In this document: positions 25,049 through 52,724 of the stretch, one piece after another | Layout of the letters: each line of letters opens with the position of its first letter | Numbering within the stretch: position 1 is the first letter of the stretch | NCBI GenBank assembly: GCA_943735955.1 | Contig: OX030957.1 | Span: 7,940,757-8,004,756, forward strand | Reading direction: 5' to 3' | Length of the DNA: 64,000 nt | DNA from: Piscicola geometra | Taxonomy: Eukaryota > Annelida > Clitellata > Hirudinida > Piscicolidae | Position numbers and translations under genes: made by a program | Notes under the pieces: model-generated | Seen by the model: only the letters and a program-made list of their open reading frames with translations | Databases searched by the model: none | Told to the model about the DNA's origin: nothing

Positions 25049-25797
25049 TCACACATATGAAACAAGTTTGAAATTTATCTTTTGCTCTTCATCAGGAACA
25101 ACGTGGAAGAAGTACTTTTCAAAAATTCTTCCATTCTTGACAGCTTGATACATAGGAGAGGTTGGGTAAGGAGAAAGGATTTCCTTGCTTATTACCACTC
25201 TCCCTGGACACATTGCATACAGAGTAAAGTCTCTGCCACATCCGACCTTTTATATTAAATTTTTATTTCTAATTAATAATTAATTAGAAATAAACTCAAT
25301 GTCAAAGGTAAAAATTATTAATACATATATTCATTAGTTAGATTTTTCACAAATATAAATATTTAATACATTTTCGCCTGGATAGACTTTGAGACCCAGT
25401 TGTCTGAATAGAATCATGCCATTTTCGACATAGTCTCCATCATACTTCTTCCAACCCCTCCTCTTTCCTCTTGTATTTTTTTGTCGGTTTTTGGTAGAAG
25501 TTCCTGACTTCTTTGAAGCATTCATTACTTGACTATAGAAAATTCTCTCTGAAATGATTTTAACATTTATTTTAAATAAAAAAATTATTTATAGAACACA
25601 ATTATTTTCATAATTATTTAAAAACACAATTATTTTCATAATTATTTAAAAACACAATTATTTTCATAATTATTTAAAAACACAATTATTTTCATAATTA
25701 TTTAAAAAACATAATTTGAAATTAAATTATAAAAGAACTTACCAGACTGAAGAAAATTTTGAAACCCCTTCGTTAAAAAGTTAGTGATAAACGACAT
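25049..25797 (-). CDS. mrpl27: Mitochondrial large-subunit ribosomal protein bL27m
   Basis: Three minus-strand exons: 25797-25743 (18 codons plus G), 25548-25370, 25246-25049. Donors are G|GTAAGT and AAT|GTATTA; acceptors are TTTCAG and AAAG. The phases join to 143 aa, close to the usual ~145 for this family. MSFITNFLTKGFQNF is a plausible mitochondrial targeting start. The L27 signature is clear: MNASKKSGTSTKNRQ, GWKKYDGDYVENGMILFRQ and, across the second junction, YPGEN|VGCGRDFTLYA, matching bacterial L27 (…HPGANVGCGRDHTLFA). The C-terminus KYFFHVVPDE…FKLVSYV matches animal MRPL27. The protein sits in the 39S mitoribosome near the peptidyl-transferase centre and exit region. The piggyBac copy lies only 67 bp beyond the stop codon. 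Confidence 0.93.
25596..25709. repeat. 28-bp tandem repeat, 4 copies
   Basis: Unit ACACAATTATTTTCATAATT plus ATTTAAAA, nearly identical copies. It lies in intron 1 of mrpl27. Confidence 0.9.
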
Positions 25798-26186
25798 TTT
25801 GGTATAAAAAGAAGTATGTTAATATAACTATAAATATCAAGCTTACAAAGACTCTTTGTCAAAGAGGCAATAAAATTGAAGACTCCTTGAAAGGTTTTGT
25901 AAATGAGTAAAAGTAGATCTTTAGATTTAAAGTGTAATCTAAGTTATTGTAAAACTTTTAATTGAAAGTATAATAATTATAATTTATTTTCTATTATGAT
26001 TAATTACTTAAAACTTCATATTAGTTTAAAACAGTTCATTTAATATATTTAATGGAATAACTTCGAAATGAGTTGTTCAAATTGTCGGATAGGTTTTTTT
26101 AATGTATCAATGATACATTGTATCATACTTCCTTAAAACAACAATTTTCAGATTTATTTAAAACGATTTGATATACTTGTTTTCAG

Positions 26187-26586
26187 TTACCAAGCCTCAC
26201 AAAGGACTAAAAAGGTTCAGAAAGTTGGCTAATAAAATCAGGTGCGGCGATCTGTTGCAAATCTTCGGGGGTCCTACTCAGAATTGGCGGTGATCCTGTG
26301 GTCACTACCAAAAAGAAAGGGGGTCCTACTCAGAATTGGCGGTGATCCTGTGGTCACTACCAAAAAGAAGGGGGGTCCATACTCAAGCCTTGCCGCCCAT
26401 GAATATAACACTGGATCAATGACAGCAAAAGAGATCACTTGTTCAACTGGATGCCGATCTTCTCTCTCCTATGTGCTCTTATATATGATGAAATTTATTT
26501 GATTGATTGTCAGACTGCAAGTCAGAAGACCCTCTCGTTGCCAACGTAGTCTGCCAGTTCATTTCCAACAGGGAGTAACACAATAA
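26187..26586 (+). other. Two candidate small exons (26187-26241 and 26514-26586)
   Basis: The first candidate follows TTGTTTTCAG and ends AATCAG|GTGCGG. It would read TKPHKGLKRFRKLANKI, very basic. The second follows GATTGTCAG; joined in phase it reads LQVRRPSRCQRSLPVHFQQG and stops at a TAA that overlaps an AATAAA (26582-26587). The entry phase (1) fits exon 7 of the Ig gene, so these could be an alternative 3' end giving a basic tail instead of the hydrophobic exon 8. No family support; 52-bp repeats lie between them. Confidence 0.25.
26267..26384. repeat. 52-bp tandem repeat, 2.3 copies
   Basis: GGGGGTCCTACTCAGAATTG … CACTACCAAAAAGAA is repeated at 26267 and 26319, with a partial third copy at about 26370. 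GC content is higher than its surroundings. Confidence 0.9.
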
Positions 26587-26824
26587 AGCCGCCAAGCATT
26601 TAACCAAATGATATTGATGATTATGATAATGGTCTAGTGGGAATAACGGTACTGGGTTGATAGTAATTATGTGATGATGATGATGTGAGGGTGTTTGGAT
26701 ATATGGAGGGTGGTTAAATTTATTGTTAGGGTTACTCAAATTTATAAATATTTTCTAAAAGGGTTAAAAAGCTGTTTCGTTGCAACAATTGAAATAAAAA
26801 AGAATGCAGATAATAATGATAATA

Positions 26825-26987
26825 ATTTATAATGCGCCAAGGCACGCAACTGAGGCGCCACTTACTCAACATAAGTCGCGAAACATCGCATCATATACAC
26901 TAGGTATAGGATGGCTCACGGTTGGCTGAGCAAGGATTCGAACTGGCGACCTTTAAGTTGCAGAATCAACGACTTTACCATCGATAG
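26825..26987 (-). mobile_element. tRNA-derived SINE (minus strand), GCGC-type tail
   Basis: On the minus strand the B box AGTTCGAATCC is intact but the A box is damaged (CGATGGTAAA). The body GCCATCCTATACCTAGTGTA and the tail GGCGCCTCAGTTGCGTGCCT, then GGCGCATTATAAATTATTAT, match the copy at 11757. The end runs into ATT/ATC microsatellite. Confidence 0.85.
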
Positions 26988-26989
26988 CA

Positions 26990-28200
26990 AGTCATCATCA
27001 TCATCAAGCGGGCGCAAATAAGGAACCAGAAGGCATCTTTTTCCGTGGCACGACAAAATGGCTCCAAACATTTTTGTTTACAGCCCACGATTTAAACTGG
27101 ATGGTTTTAATCGTTGACTGTTGCAGGTCGATGTATGCCGAGAGTTGTTTTCTGAATGAAATTCTTGGTCTGCCAAGACGCTTCGTGCCTTCATCTCGGA
27201 CTCATTTAAAAATGAAAGCTAGTGAGAAATTATAAGAAGGTTAAAAATCAGTCAAATTACTATCAATTATTAATATTTAGATTTATAATTAGTTAAAAAC
27301 CGCTTATTTAAAACAAATATTGGATTGTTAAATAATTAACTTAAATTCGATGCTGAGATGGAAACTGATAACCAAAGACACCCTGGATAAAAAAACATGC
27401 ATATCGAAATGAATTTGTATACATAAATAATGCTAAAGTTTTGAGTCATAGTCTTTAGATTTTAAAAACTATAAATAATTTGTCTACAAATTTTTTTATA
27501 TACAGAATTTAAATAAATGATGATGTGGACTGGTGTAAATAGATGCATGAATTATAATGGTAGAAGTAGAGGGTACGTCAGTTTAGGAAAGATATGCTGC
27601 CGCCGACTGCTGAATAGATCGATATCAAGCAAAGTCTAAATATTATAATTACTTGTTGGTATTTTCAATTGAAATAAAATTGAATATATTAAAAATACTG
27701 AAAAACTCTCTTAAGCGCGGATTCTATAAAGCTCTAAAATTATTGTTTAATTATTAAACTTTAATCATTTAAGTTTAATGTCTTCAAAGAAAATGGCCTT
27801 TTGCATTTGATGTTTTATCTAACATGATTAAAGTTTAGTTGCAAAAGTTGGATACTTGTCTTTATTCGGATAAATTAGTGTATAATATCCAGGTTATTGA
27901 ATATTTAGTGTATTTTAAAAATGCAAAGCTGAAAATACACAATTATATTCACATTTCACATGCTTTTGAAAAAATTATACGGAAGATTTTTATTTATTAA
28001 AAAAATAATGTCTAAGTTTTAAATTTGCTAAGTCTATTACAATCTGAACTTATAGACAAAAATAATGATCAAATATTACAATTTTTATTAATTAAAAGTT
28101 GAAAAAATTAACTAGGTACTGCATGCACTCAAACTTACTTAAAAAGAATATATTTTTTGTTACAATAACTATTGAATTAAAAACTACTGAATTAAAATAA
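26990..28200. other. Intergenic or 5' flank of IQSEC
   Basis: A short CAT tract near 26990, then AT-rich sequence. No promoter element or upstream coding exon that I can support. AATACAG at 28206-28212 could be a splice acceptor for the first IQSEC coding exon. Confidence 0.4.
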
Positions 28201-28226
28201 AAATTCAATACAGTCGAAACCTAGCC

Positions 28227-44572
<16,346 letters not shown>

Positions 44573-45107
44573 TCATCATCATCATAGCCATCATCATCAT
44601 CATCATAGCCATCATAATCATCATCATAACCATCATCATCACCATTATCATCATCATCACCATTATCATCATCATAGCCATCATAATCATCATCATAACC
44701 ATCATTATCACCATTATCATCATCATCATCATCGTCTACAATGGACACTGGGCTCATCTCATCATTCTCCCCAGCAGCCTCATCTCCACATCCGCTACAC
44801 ATCCATTTACTCACTGTTCTACTCTTTATCATCATCATCATCATCATCATCATTTTCTGTACACACGTACGCCATCATCACATGCGTTTGTACGTTGCTG
44901 AGTTCATCTTGTGTAGTCCCATTGTATCAAGGCATTTAAGTGTTTCAGTCTTTTCAATTTGTAGTCTATAATCATCATCATCATTCTCAGTATCATAATC
45001 ATTATCGTCATAATCATCATTATCAACATCATCATCATAACCTATTATGAATTTCCGAGGTTCTTGGTCACCTTTCTAGGCGCTGTTGCACCGTGACGTT
45101 ATTTAAT

Positions 45108-45243
45108 GCCTAAGAACAAGAAGAACATAGACGTTTTCAAAGCCTAAGAACATAGACGTTTTCAATGCCTAAGAACATAGACGTTTTCAATGCCTAAGAA
45201 CATAGACGTTTTCAATGCCTAAGAACATAGACGTTTTCAATGT
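45108..45243. repeat. 25-bp tandem repeat, about 5 copies
   Basis: Unit TGCCTAAGAACATAGACGTT plus TTCAA; the first copy has an AACAAG insertion. Confidence 0.93.
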
Positions 45244-48200
45244 ATAGGAATAAAAAGAATGACGGCGCTTTCAATGTTTGTCATCAGTGCTTGTTCCATT
45301 GCACGCACGTTACAGTTTTCGTGAAGGAAATTTGTTCTTTGTTGGCTTTATTACTGTGTTGTGTTGCTGTGTTGTTGTTGTGTTGCTGTGTTGTTTTGTT
45401 GTTGTGTTGTGTGTTTTTCTTGTTGTTCTGCTGTTTAGTTTTTGTGTTGTTTGTTGAATCGTCGTCAATTCACGAGGCAAGATATCGTTTTAGAAAATAT
45501 TCAAATTAACTTTGATTTATCATCATCATCATAATTGTCATCATCATCATCATCATACGTCATTACGTCATATTTAATTTTTTTATGCATAATAAACTTT
45601 TTTTATTTTCAGTTTTTTAAGATTATCTTTCAATTCTGTGCTTCTATTGCGTGCTTCAGGTAGGGGGTAGTGGGTTGTTCGGAAAAGAGAGGAGGGGGGG
45701 TGGGTGAGTGTTTGTGGGTGTGTGTTAGTGTATATGAGGGTTTGTGGGTGTGTGTATATGTGTGTTTCGGCTTCCATATGAGGCATTACATACAAAAGTA
45801 ATTATTTGCGTTACTCAAAAGTATTTCCATTCAACTCGACCGCTGAGAATCTTTACTTTTAAGTCCGTTTTTCCCTCCCCTATCACGTCGACTCGGTCAC
45901 GTGAACAACTACCACCACTTCTGGCCACTGCCAACATGAGCACCTTTGACCTCCTCTTTGGACACTTCTCATCGCAATTACTCTCAACATTCATATATTT
46001 CAAATCGTCTCTTCCGAAATTTCATCAAGTTTGTCAAAAGATTATTTCGCCTAACTTCATTCAGCGCTAGTTCAGCCCTAAGTCCTCGATGGTGGCGAGT
46101 TTGTAGGCTTTTTAAATGAGCGGAAGAGTTTAAAATGTTTCCATCGTGAAATGGAGTGAAACTATCAGTAGACAGGCTTTTGTGGTGATTATTTTGTGTA
46201 AATGTTTTACGATTGTTTTATTTTAATTTAAATCTTTATGAGTTTTACGATTGTTTTATTTTTATTTAAATCTCCATGAGTTTTACGATTATTTTTTATT
46301 TATTTAAATCTCTTCGAGTTCTATATTTTCAGCTATTGCAGGATGCACTGTACATCAGTTAATGCACTGCATGCGCCTCAAGCGAGGTGCGGCTGTGCCG
46401 TATTTTGTAGCATTCACTCTGTCAGCCATCCGAGTCATCATTCATGAAGGCAAATGTCTTTGTGAATGTGCATCCGCCATTTCTAATGTGTATTTTCAAA
46501 CGGGTTTTGAGATCATTTACCGAATAATCACATTTACTTACACGCGGTACGTTTCAAATAGTTTGTTCGAGTTCGCCACTGTTTCAAATGTCTATATTGA
46601 TCAACTATGATTTTTTCCAATTTTACGCGTGTGTATTTTAGTTTATTGATGATGAGGGTGATGATGATGATTTTATATAGTCATACAAACTATTACCAGC
46701 ATCGATATATTTTCGACATTTTACTTCGCAATTCTTTTTCATTATTTAATCTTTTACTTTCGAACGATTTGATTTTTTGTTTGTAAAAATTTTCAATTTC
46801 AATGCCAAATATTCTATGTACGTCATCAGCCACGTTGTCTCTAACTCTTCTCCACGTGCCACCTCCAACCAAAAAAAAATTATTTGTCGCTACTTCCCTG
46901 AATTTCCAATACTTCTCGTTTTTCTATAATAATCATTTTATTTTAAAATCATTATTAATTTCGTTTAAATTTGTATGTTTTTATGAGTCTTCATTGAATT
47001 AAAACCGAACTACATTTGTAGGAACCAATACCTGTCGTCATTTGGGCATCATGCACCACTCAAATCCTCAAACAAGTCACTCTAGCTTACAGAATTCATC
47101 GCCTCCATCACACCATCATCGCCCACCAAGACTGCTTCTTTCCAACGTCTCCAGTTTTGCCAACTTCTCAAAACTCCTTTGAAAGACCATCTTTCCATCA
47201 TCATCATCATCATTTCCGTCATTATCATCTCCATCATTATCCTCACCATCATCATCATCTCCCCCATCATCATCATCATCATCTCCATCATCATCTTCTT
47301 CATCTCACGCATTCGAAAGGTTTTTTAGCGCTTTACGTCATTTTGGATTCGTTGTCACTCTTGTCATCACTTCCTCAACAGTACCCTCGCTGCGTTGGTT
47401 GCATGTCAAAAGGCATTTGTAACCATTAATAAACTCCTACTGTGTTGTCATAGTCACCAACCTTTCGTCATTCTTTCGTCTTTATTATTGTCTTCATCAT
47501 CTTCAAAATAAAAAGCGTCTATTCGACTCTGTGCATAGATGAAGTGGACTACTTCTCGACCTTCTTAACGATTTGGAGCTGAGATTAACGATTGACTCAT
47601 TCAAATGTCTCAGCAAGAAGACATCAGACGATCAAGTCAAATATAATTATGCAGCGCTTTTCGTGAGTCCAAGATCACTCGAGAAAGTGAAAGCTCTTTT
47701 TTTGCATAAGCAGGCATCTCAATGATTGTCATTGAACCGTTTGATTGTCAGACTAGAAGCTATTATGCTTGCATAGGCGCTCGTTGGCAGCTCTAAGTGG
47801 ACAGAACATTAGGTTTTCAAAACTTAGTTGACCTTTCAAATTTAGAAATTTAAGGTAAAACTGTTTTCGAATGTTAGTTATAAACTCTTGAAATTAGTCG
47901 CAGTTCTGTCACTTCTTTTAGCAACTGACAATGAAGACAGTCTACTAGATGCATTTAAGAAACCACAGGTTAATATACGAAGACATACAAACAACGAAAA
48001 AAACGCATACAAAAAACGACACAAACACATACAAAAAATGACACAGATAAACAAACACATACAAAAAACGACACAGACAAGCAAACATACACAAATGCCA
48101 TCACAGACCATGATAATGCACAAGAAAGGACAATTACACAATAAAAAACGAAAAATTGAAGATGACAAAGGCAGATACACGGTCGAATAATTAGACTCCA

Positions 48201-48267
48201 TAGGTTGTAAATGAGTTCAGACTTCATGAGGTACCATTAATTGCATTACATCACCAATGGTGGGATC

Positions 48268-48435
48268 AAAATTTCCACCAATATAAATTTCAACAAATTT
48301 CCACTAATATAGATTTCAATAAATTTCCACCAATATAGATTTCAATAAATTTCCACCAATATAAATTTCAATAAATTTCCACCAATATAAATTTAAATAA
48401 ATTTCCACCAATATAGGTTTCAATAAATTTTTACC
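48268..48435. repeat. 27-bp tandem repeat, about 6 copies
   Basis: Unit AAATTTCCACCAATATAAAT plus TTCAATA with a few substitutions. Confidence 0.93.
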
Positions 48436-50024
48436 AAAGGAAAAAAGTGGTCGTAAAAGATTTCTACTGTACAATCATTACAATGCTGTGCGTAATAGAA
48501 GGCGTGAGATGGAACGAAAGTGGAAATGTAAAAATATTTATTCGAATACCAAGTTATACTTTTAAAAATATATTTATATATTAAAATTATATTTATATAC
48601 TTTTTAAAGAATCTTAATTTTTTATTTAAAGATATTAATAAGCGAAATTTTAAATGTTAAAATAGCATAAAACAGTGAGATAAATAGCAAAAAGATAGAT
48701 GTTGAGGTAGGTGGAGTATTTTAAACATGAATCCGACTCGCTTAATACTTATCAAGTGTTTTTACCATGAAATTGAAAATATGCTATAAAATTTTAATTC
48801 ATATTCTTTTGAGAAATGCAAAATCTATGTATAATAATTGTTATAGTTCAAAATAAAATGAAATTTAAAGTATAAAAAGACAAAATCTACATATTGCTTG
48901 GAAATCTTAGTCGCAATTTGTAAAATAACTATGTTTTTAATGTAATCTGAATAGCTTATTTCACGATGTTTAAAGATGTTAACAAAGCACAGTGATAAGG
49001 CATTATCAAAAATAGTGATAAAGTTAAGACTTGATTTGTACTGTGTTAATGGTTAAAAGATGTTAGGCTATGTTCAATTTGTAATTAGAAAGAATATTAA
49101 AAGTTTCTATATATTTCAAATTCTGAAAAATAACAATAAACCTGTAGTGATAAAACAAGTAATTAGCAATGCATAGATACCTTGTTTTAGGTGTGAACTA
49201 TCATAACTATATTGTAAAAAGTAAAATTTCATAATAGTTTAAATTTTCTAAAAAATAAATCACAAAGTAAATAATCAAAACAAATTATAGTAACTGAATT
49301 AAATGTAAATAAATCTAGCAATAAGACGACAAAAAGATTCTTAACTTAGGGTGTAACAACGTTTTGCCAAGTAAATACAAGCGAAACAATTGAAAGAAAA
49401 TAATCAGTTGAAACAACCAAAACAACAAAACCATCAATTAACAAGAAATGTAAAATAATTAAAACAATTAATTAACAATTAAAGCAATAATAACCAAAAT
49501 TATCGTACAATTTTCAACTACACAACACGAAAGGCACATCGTAAAAAAGAAAAACTAAAACTTTTACGCTTGCAAATAAAATTAAAATAACGAAAAATGA
49601 ACATTTCAGTGTTAATTAGCTCACAAGAGGGCGTTCAACAGAAAAACGCGATACGAAAAATGGATGTTTTTGAGACTTTAAAAAAGATATTTTGCAATAA
49701 TATATTAAAATATTAAAGATATTTGGCGATAAGTGAGAAGGCAAAGATGTTTCAATGAGAATGGTCGCACCGTGTGGAAGTTACCATGGAGATATGGAAT
49801 AGAGAGGGGAGTTGGCATGATTCCAAAAATCGTAATTTCAAATTGTCACAACTCGAATCCGCGAAATGATTAGGCATGCAATTGTTTAAATAGATGAAGA
49901 ATATTAAAGAGCATGCATATATACATGCATAAATAGTTTATAAATAATATTCATTGAATATGCATAAGAAGGATTGCATAGGGCTGAGAGAGTGAGATGG
50001 GACAGTTATCACATCTGAAGGCAG

Positions 50025-51119
50025 TCACTCGTTAGAGGGTCTGGTGTGGTAGAAGAGAATCGAGTGCAAGTTGTTGAGTTCGTTCTTGAGGATTTTGATC
50101 TGAGCCTTCAGACCCAGGTTCTCTTCAGCCAGCAGTTGGGCAGTCTTGGCAATGTCCTCCTCTTTCTGACGTCTGGTGTCTCTCGATCTCTTGGCCGCCT
50201 CGTTGTTTTTCCTCCGCTTCTCCCAGTACGACTCGTCCTTCACCTGACTACCGCCGCATGAGGACCTGCTGCCTCCGTTACCCTTCGAGTCGTTCGAACC
50301 GGTGCTCATCGTGTCGCATTGGGCGCTCGTCTTGCCGTCACTCCCGCTGAAAATGCTTTCTAGAGAAGCGTTGAATATTGTGCCCACTCCTTTAGAATTC
50401 CCGTCATTGTTGTTGTTGGTGTTGTTGATTTCTTTTGGCTTTTTGAGAAATTGTTCCATTCTTTTTGCAATCAGATTATCGGAAGTCAGTTCGTCGAAAG
50501 CTTTGTACTCGTTTGCTTTGGAGTAGATGCTGGAGTAACTGTTGTTGTAGGCGTTGAAGTGGCTAATGGTGTGGCTGTGGTGGGAAGTATTAACTTTCAG
50601 AAACTGTTCCTTGTTTTCATGCATAGAAGGTGATATGCCAATTCTGCATGGAAGGGTGGTGCTGGGAGGAACTTTCTCGTCGTCTGAGATGGACTCGTAG
50701 TTGAAAGGTCTTTTCCGGTGAGGCAGCATTCTGATCTCTTTGTCTTTCAGAACTTTTTGAACATTTTCACTGAGAACCTCTTTGATGCTGCCCTTTAGTG
50801 GAGGAGTCGGAGGGTCGACAGACGTTTGTTTGCAGTCGTTGTCTATCGGCAATGATTCGCTGGGTAAGTTTGGCGCACGCACTGGCTTGTGCAAAAGAGT
50901 TTTATCGCAGACTGCAGGCTTTTGTGGTAATTTCAGAGCACTAATTTGGTTTTCCAAATTGTTGGCCAAGTAGTGGTTTTGCATGAGCGCCAGGAAGTTG
51001 AAGTGGTTGAAGGGTTGGAGGAGGGTGGTGCCTTCTTGCATGGTGGGTGGAGACTGCATCCCCTTGGAAAAGAGTTTCTTCGATAAATCCATCACGTCGA
51101 CTGACTTTAAAGCGCACAT
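50025..51119 (-). CDS. bZIP transcription factor, CES-2/NFIL3/PAR group
   Basis: A 364-aa open frame in one exon. The DNA-binding part is at the C-terminus: basic region about 298-318 (YWEKRRKNNEAAKRSRD, with the NxxAAxRSR core) followed by a leucine zipper at about 321-355 (EEDIAKTAQLLAEENLGLKA, ILKNELNNLHSIL). YWEKRRKNNEAAKRSR is the signature shared by NFIL3/E4BP4, C. elegans CES-2, Drosophila Giant and PAR factors (HLF/TEF/DBP). These bind TTAYRTAA-type sites as dimers and act in clock, apoptosis and developmental control. No clear PAR (Pro/acidic-rich) domain precedes it; residues 225-290 are Asn/Ser/Gly-rich. The rest is low-complexity. A splice acceptor (GCCACAG) ends one base before the ATG, so the start is well placed. 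Confidence 0.93.
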   Translation of the reverse strand: MCALKSVDVMDLSKKLFSKGMQSPPTMQEGTTLLQPFNHFNFLALMQNHYLANNLENQISALKLPQKPAVCDKTLLHKPVRAPNLPSESLPIDNDCKQTSVDPPTPPLKGSIKEVLSENVQKVLKDKEIRMLPHRKRPFNYESISDDEKVPPSTTLPCRIGISPSMHENKEQFLKVNTSHHSHTISHFNAYNNSYSSIYSKANEYKAFDELTSDNLIAKRMEQFLKKPKEINNTNNNNDGNSKGVGTIFNASLESIFSGSDGKTSAQCDTMSTGSNDSKGNGGSRSSCGGSQVKDESYWEKRRKNNEAAKRSRDTRRQKEEDIAKTAQLLAEENLGLKAQIKILKNELNNLHSILFYHTRPSNE

Positions 51120-51189
51120 GCTGTGGCGTGTGAAGATTGGTAGGCGTATATTGAAGTTTTTGGTAAGTTTGAAAATATATTAAATGAAT

Positions 51190-52630
51190 AATATAATTAT
51201 GTTTGAAAAAAGTTTTTCTCGAGATTTTTATACAACTTCATTAAAAACAATATGTGGTCTACTCAGTGAGCTCGGGGAATATTTACAAACTCACTTGATC
51301 AAAATGATCTATTCCTGAAGTTTTTAAGATGACAATATATTAAGAATACCAGTCAATAAAATAAAACAACTTATGCTTACAAACTTCTCATTCAGCTGAC
51401 TGTGTTATATTACAAATAAGGTGCCGTATGCAAGATATAACTTAACAAACTCACTAAAAAGTTCAACAAAACGTGAAAACTTTTCTATAAAGAACTGTAC
51501 ATGTGAGCATTATGAAAACTCACTCAGTTTATTTTTTTGTTTTTTATTGAAAAACAGCAATCATTCCAAAAAAGTGGCAAGTCACAAAGGGAAGAGGAGC
51601 GAGCAGAAAGAGGCTGTGGTGCGCTCGGCATGTCACTTCTTCTTAAATGCAAGCCACGAGGCCCCATAGTTCACCACACTCCACACACCATCGAGCTCAT
51701 AACAATACCTAACACTACATGCAGACCCACATCTTTGCAGGCATATATAATACAGAGGCATGAACTTAACCTTTCAATTTCAAAAGTTTTAGTTATATTT
51801 TTTATTGATTTGATATATTACTAAGAATTGTAAAAGTCATTGAAAAATTCAACTGGTTTATTTTTATTTTAGAATTCTTCACTTTTTTCCTACATTCTTT
51901 TTTTATCTTGATGGGTTGCCAATCTAATAATTCAAAGGTTTCAAATTTTATAGACGTTTTACCCTTCAGCCCCGTCACTAATCGCCCATTAAAGACCATT
52001 GTGAAACAGTGTATGAATAATGTTCTATTGCCGAATTCTTTTTAAAAAGACAGATTTTTATGCCTTTTGTTAGATTATCATATCATTTTATAGTAACACA
52101 TATTCTAAGGCTCATCTTTAAACTATCAATCACTAATTGGTTGATTGATTGAACTAAAAAGACCTAGAAAGATATTCGTTACAATAAATGAAAAAAAAAC
52201 GGGAAAAAAAGCGAAAATCATTCAAGTGTTTTAACGCTTTTCATCATATGGATGTAAATCGATTTTCGCGGTTGTAACAGGTTTCTTTCAAAGAAGCTTT
52301 ACAATAGATTAAGTTTACAACCCACATGGTCTCAAGTAAACAGCTCATGCCCGTCACGACTATTGAGATATTGGGTTTGTTACGCTAAGCTGGATGTGAT
52401 TTTCTGATTGCAGTCTTATGGATTTTTAAAACAATGGTAAAGTTACATTTTGTAATAGCTCCACGTCGAGGCAAAAAAATTACTCTTAATCGAATGCTTC
52501 CGCTTTCTTTAAAAATACAAAACATTTACTAAGAGCTTTCCTAAATGTCAACTATATATTAATAGAAACATTAGAAAAACGAAAAATTCAGAATGCACTT
52601 GATGCTTACGACAAGTTAGAAACGTTTGCA
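51190..52630. other. Probable leader intron of the bZIP gene
   Basis: AT-rich with one GC-richer patch at 51580-51720 of unknown role. No long frames. Confidence 0.4.
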
Positions 52631-52639
52631 AGTTCTTAC

Positions 52640-52720
52640 CTCTCGAGACGTGAATCATGCCAGGCTACATTGGCCCACTTCATCCGCCTGCTGATTGTGT
52701 GCTCTTTGTACTCCTTTCAA
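52640..52720 (-). promoter_or_regulatory. Candidate 5'UTR exon of the bZIP gene
   Basis: A GC-richer minus-strand stretch ends at a strong donor (CGAGAG|GTAAGA). The acceptor CGCCACAG at 51121-51128 lies directly before the bZIP start codon, giving a ~1.5-kb leader intron. The transcription start is not determined. Confidence 0.4.
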
Positions 52721-52724
52721 GCTT

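Larger units (their letters stand above)
44970..49980. other. Region between IQSEC and the bZIP gene: repeats, no confident gene
   Basis: Holds CAT tracts (44970-45035, 45519-45560, 47192-47300), the 25-bp repeat at 45108 and the 27-bp repeat at 48268. Coding-like but unsupported pieces are 47022-47190 (possible extra IQSEC exon after TTTGTAG) and 47929-47969 (acceptor CTTCTTTTAG, donor CAG|GTTAAT, reads TDNEDSLLDAFKKPQ). Otherwise AT-rich. Confidence 0.5.

Noticed and set aside
47878..48227. Pair of overlapping ~100-aa frames on both strands
   Set aside because: A low-complexity ACACAAACA/AAAACGACAC repeat region makes both strands open; only the 47929-47969 piece has exon-like borders.
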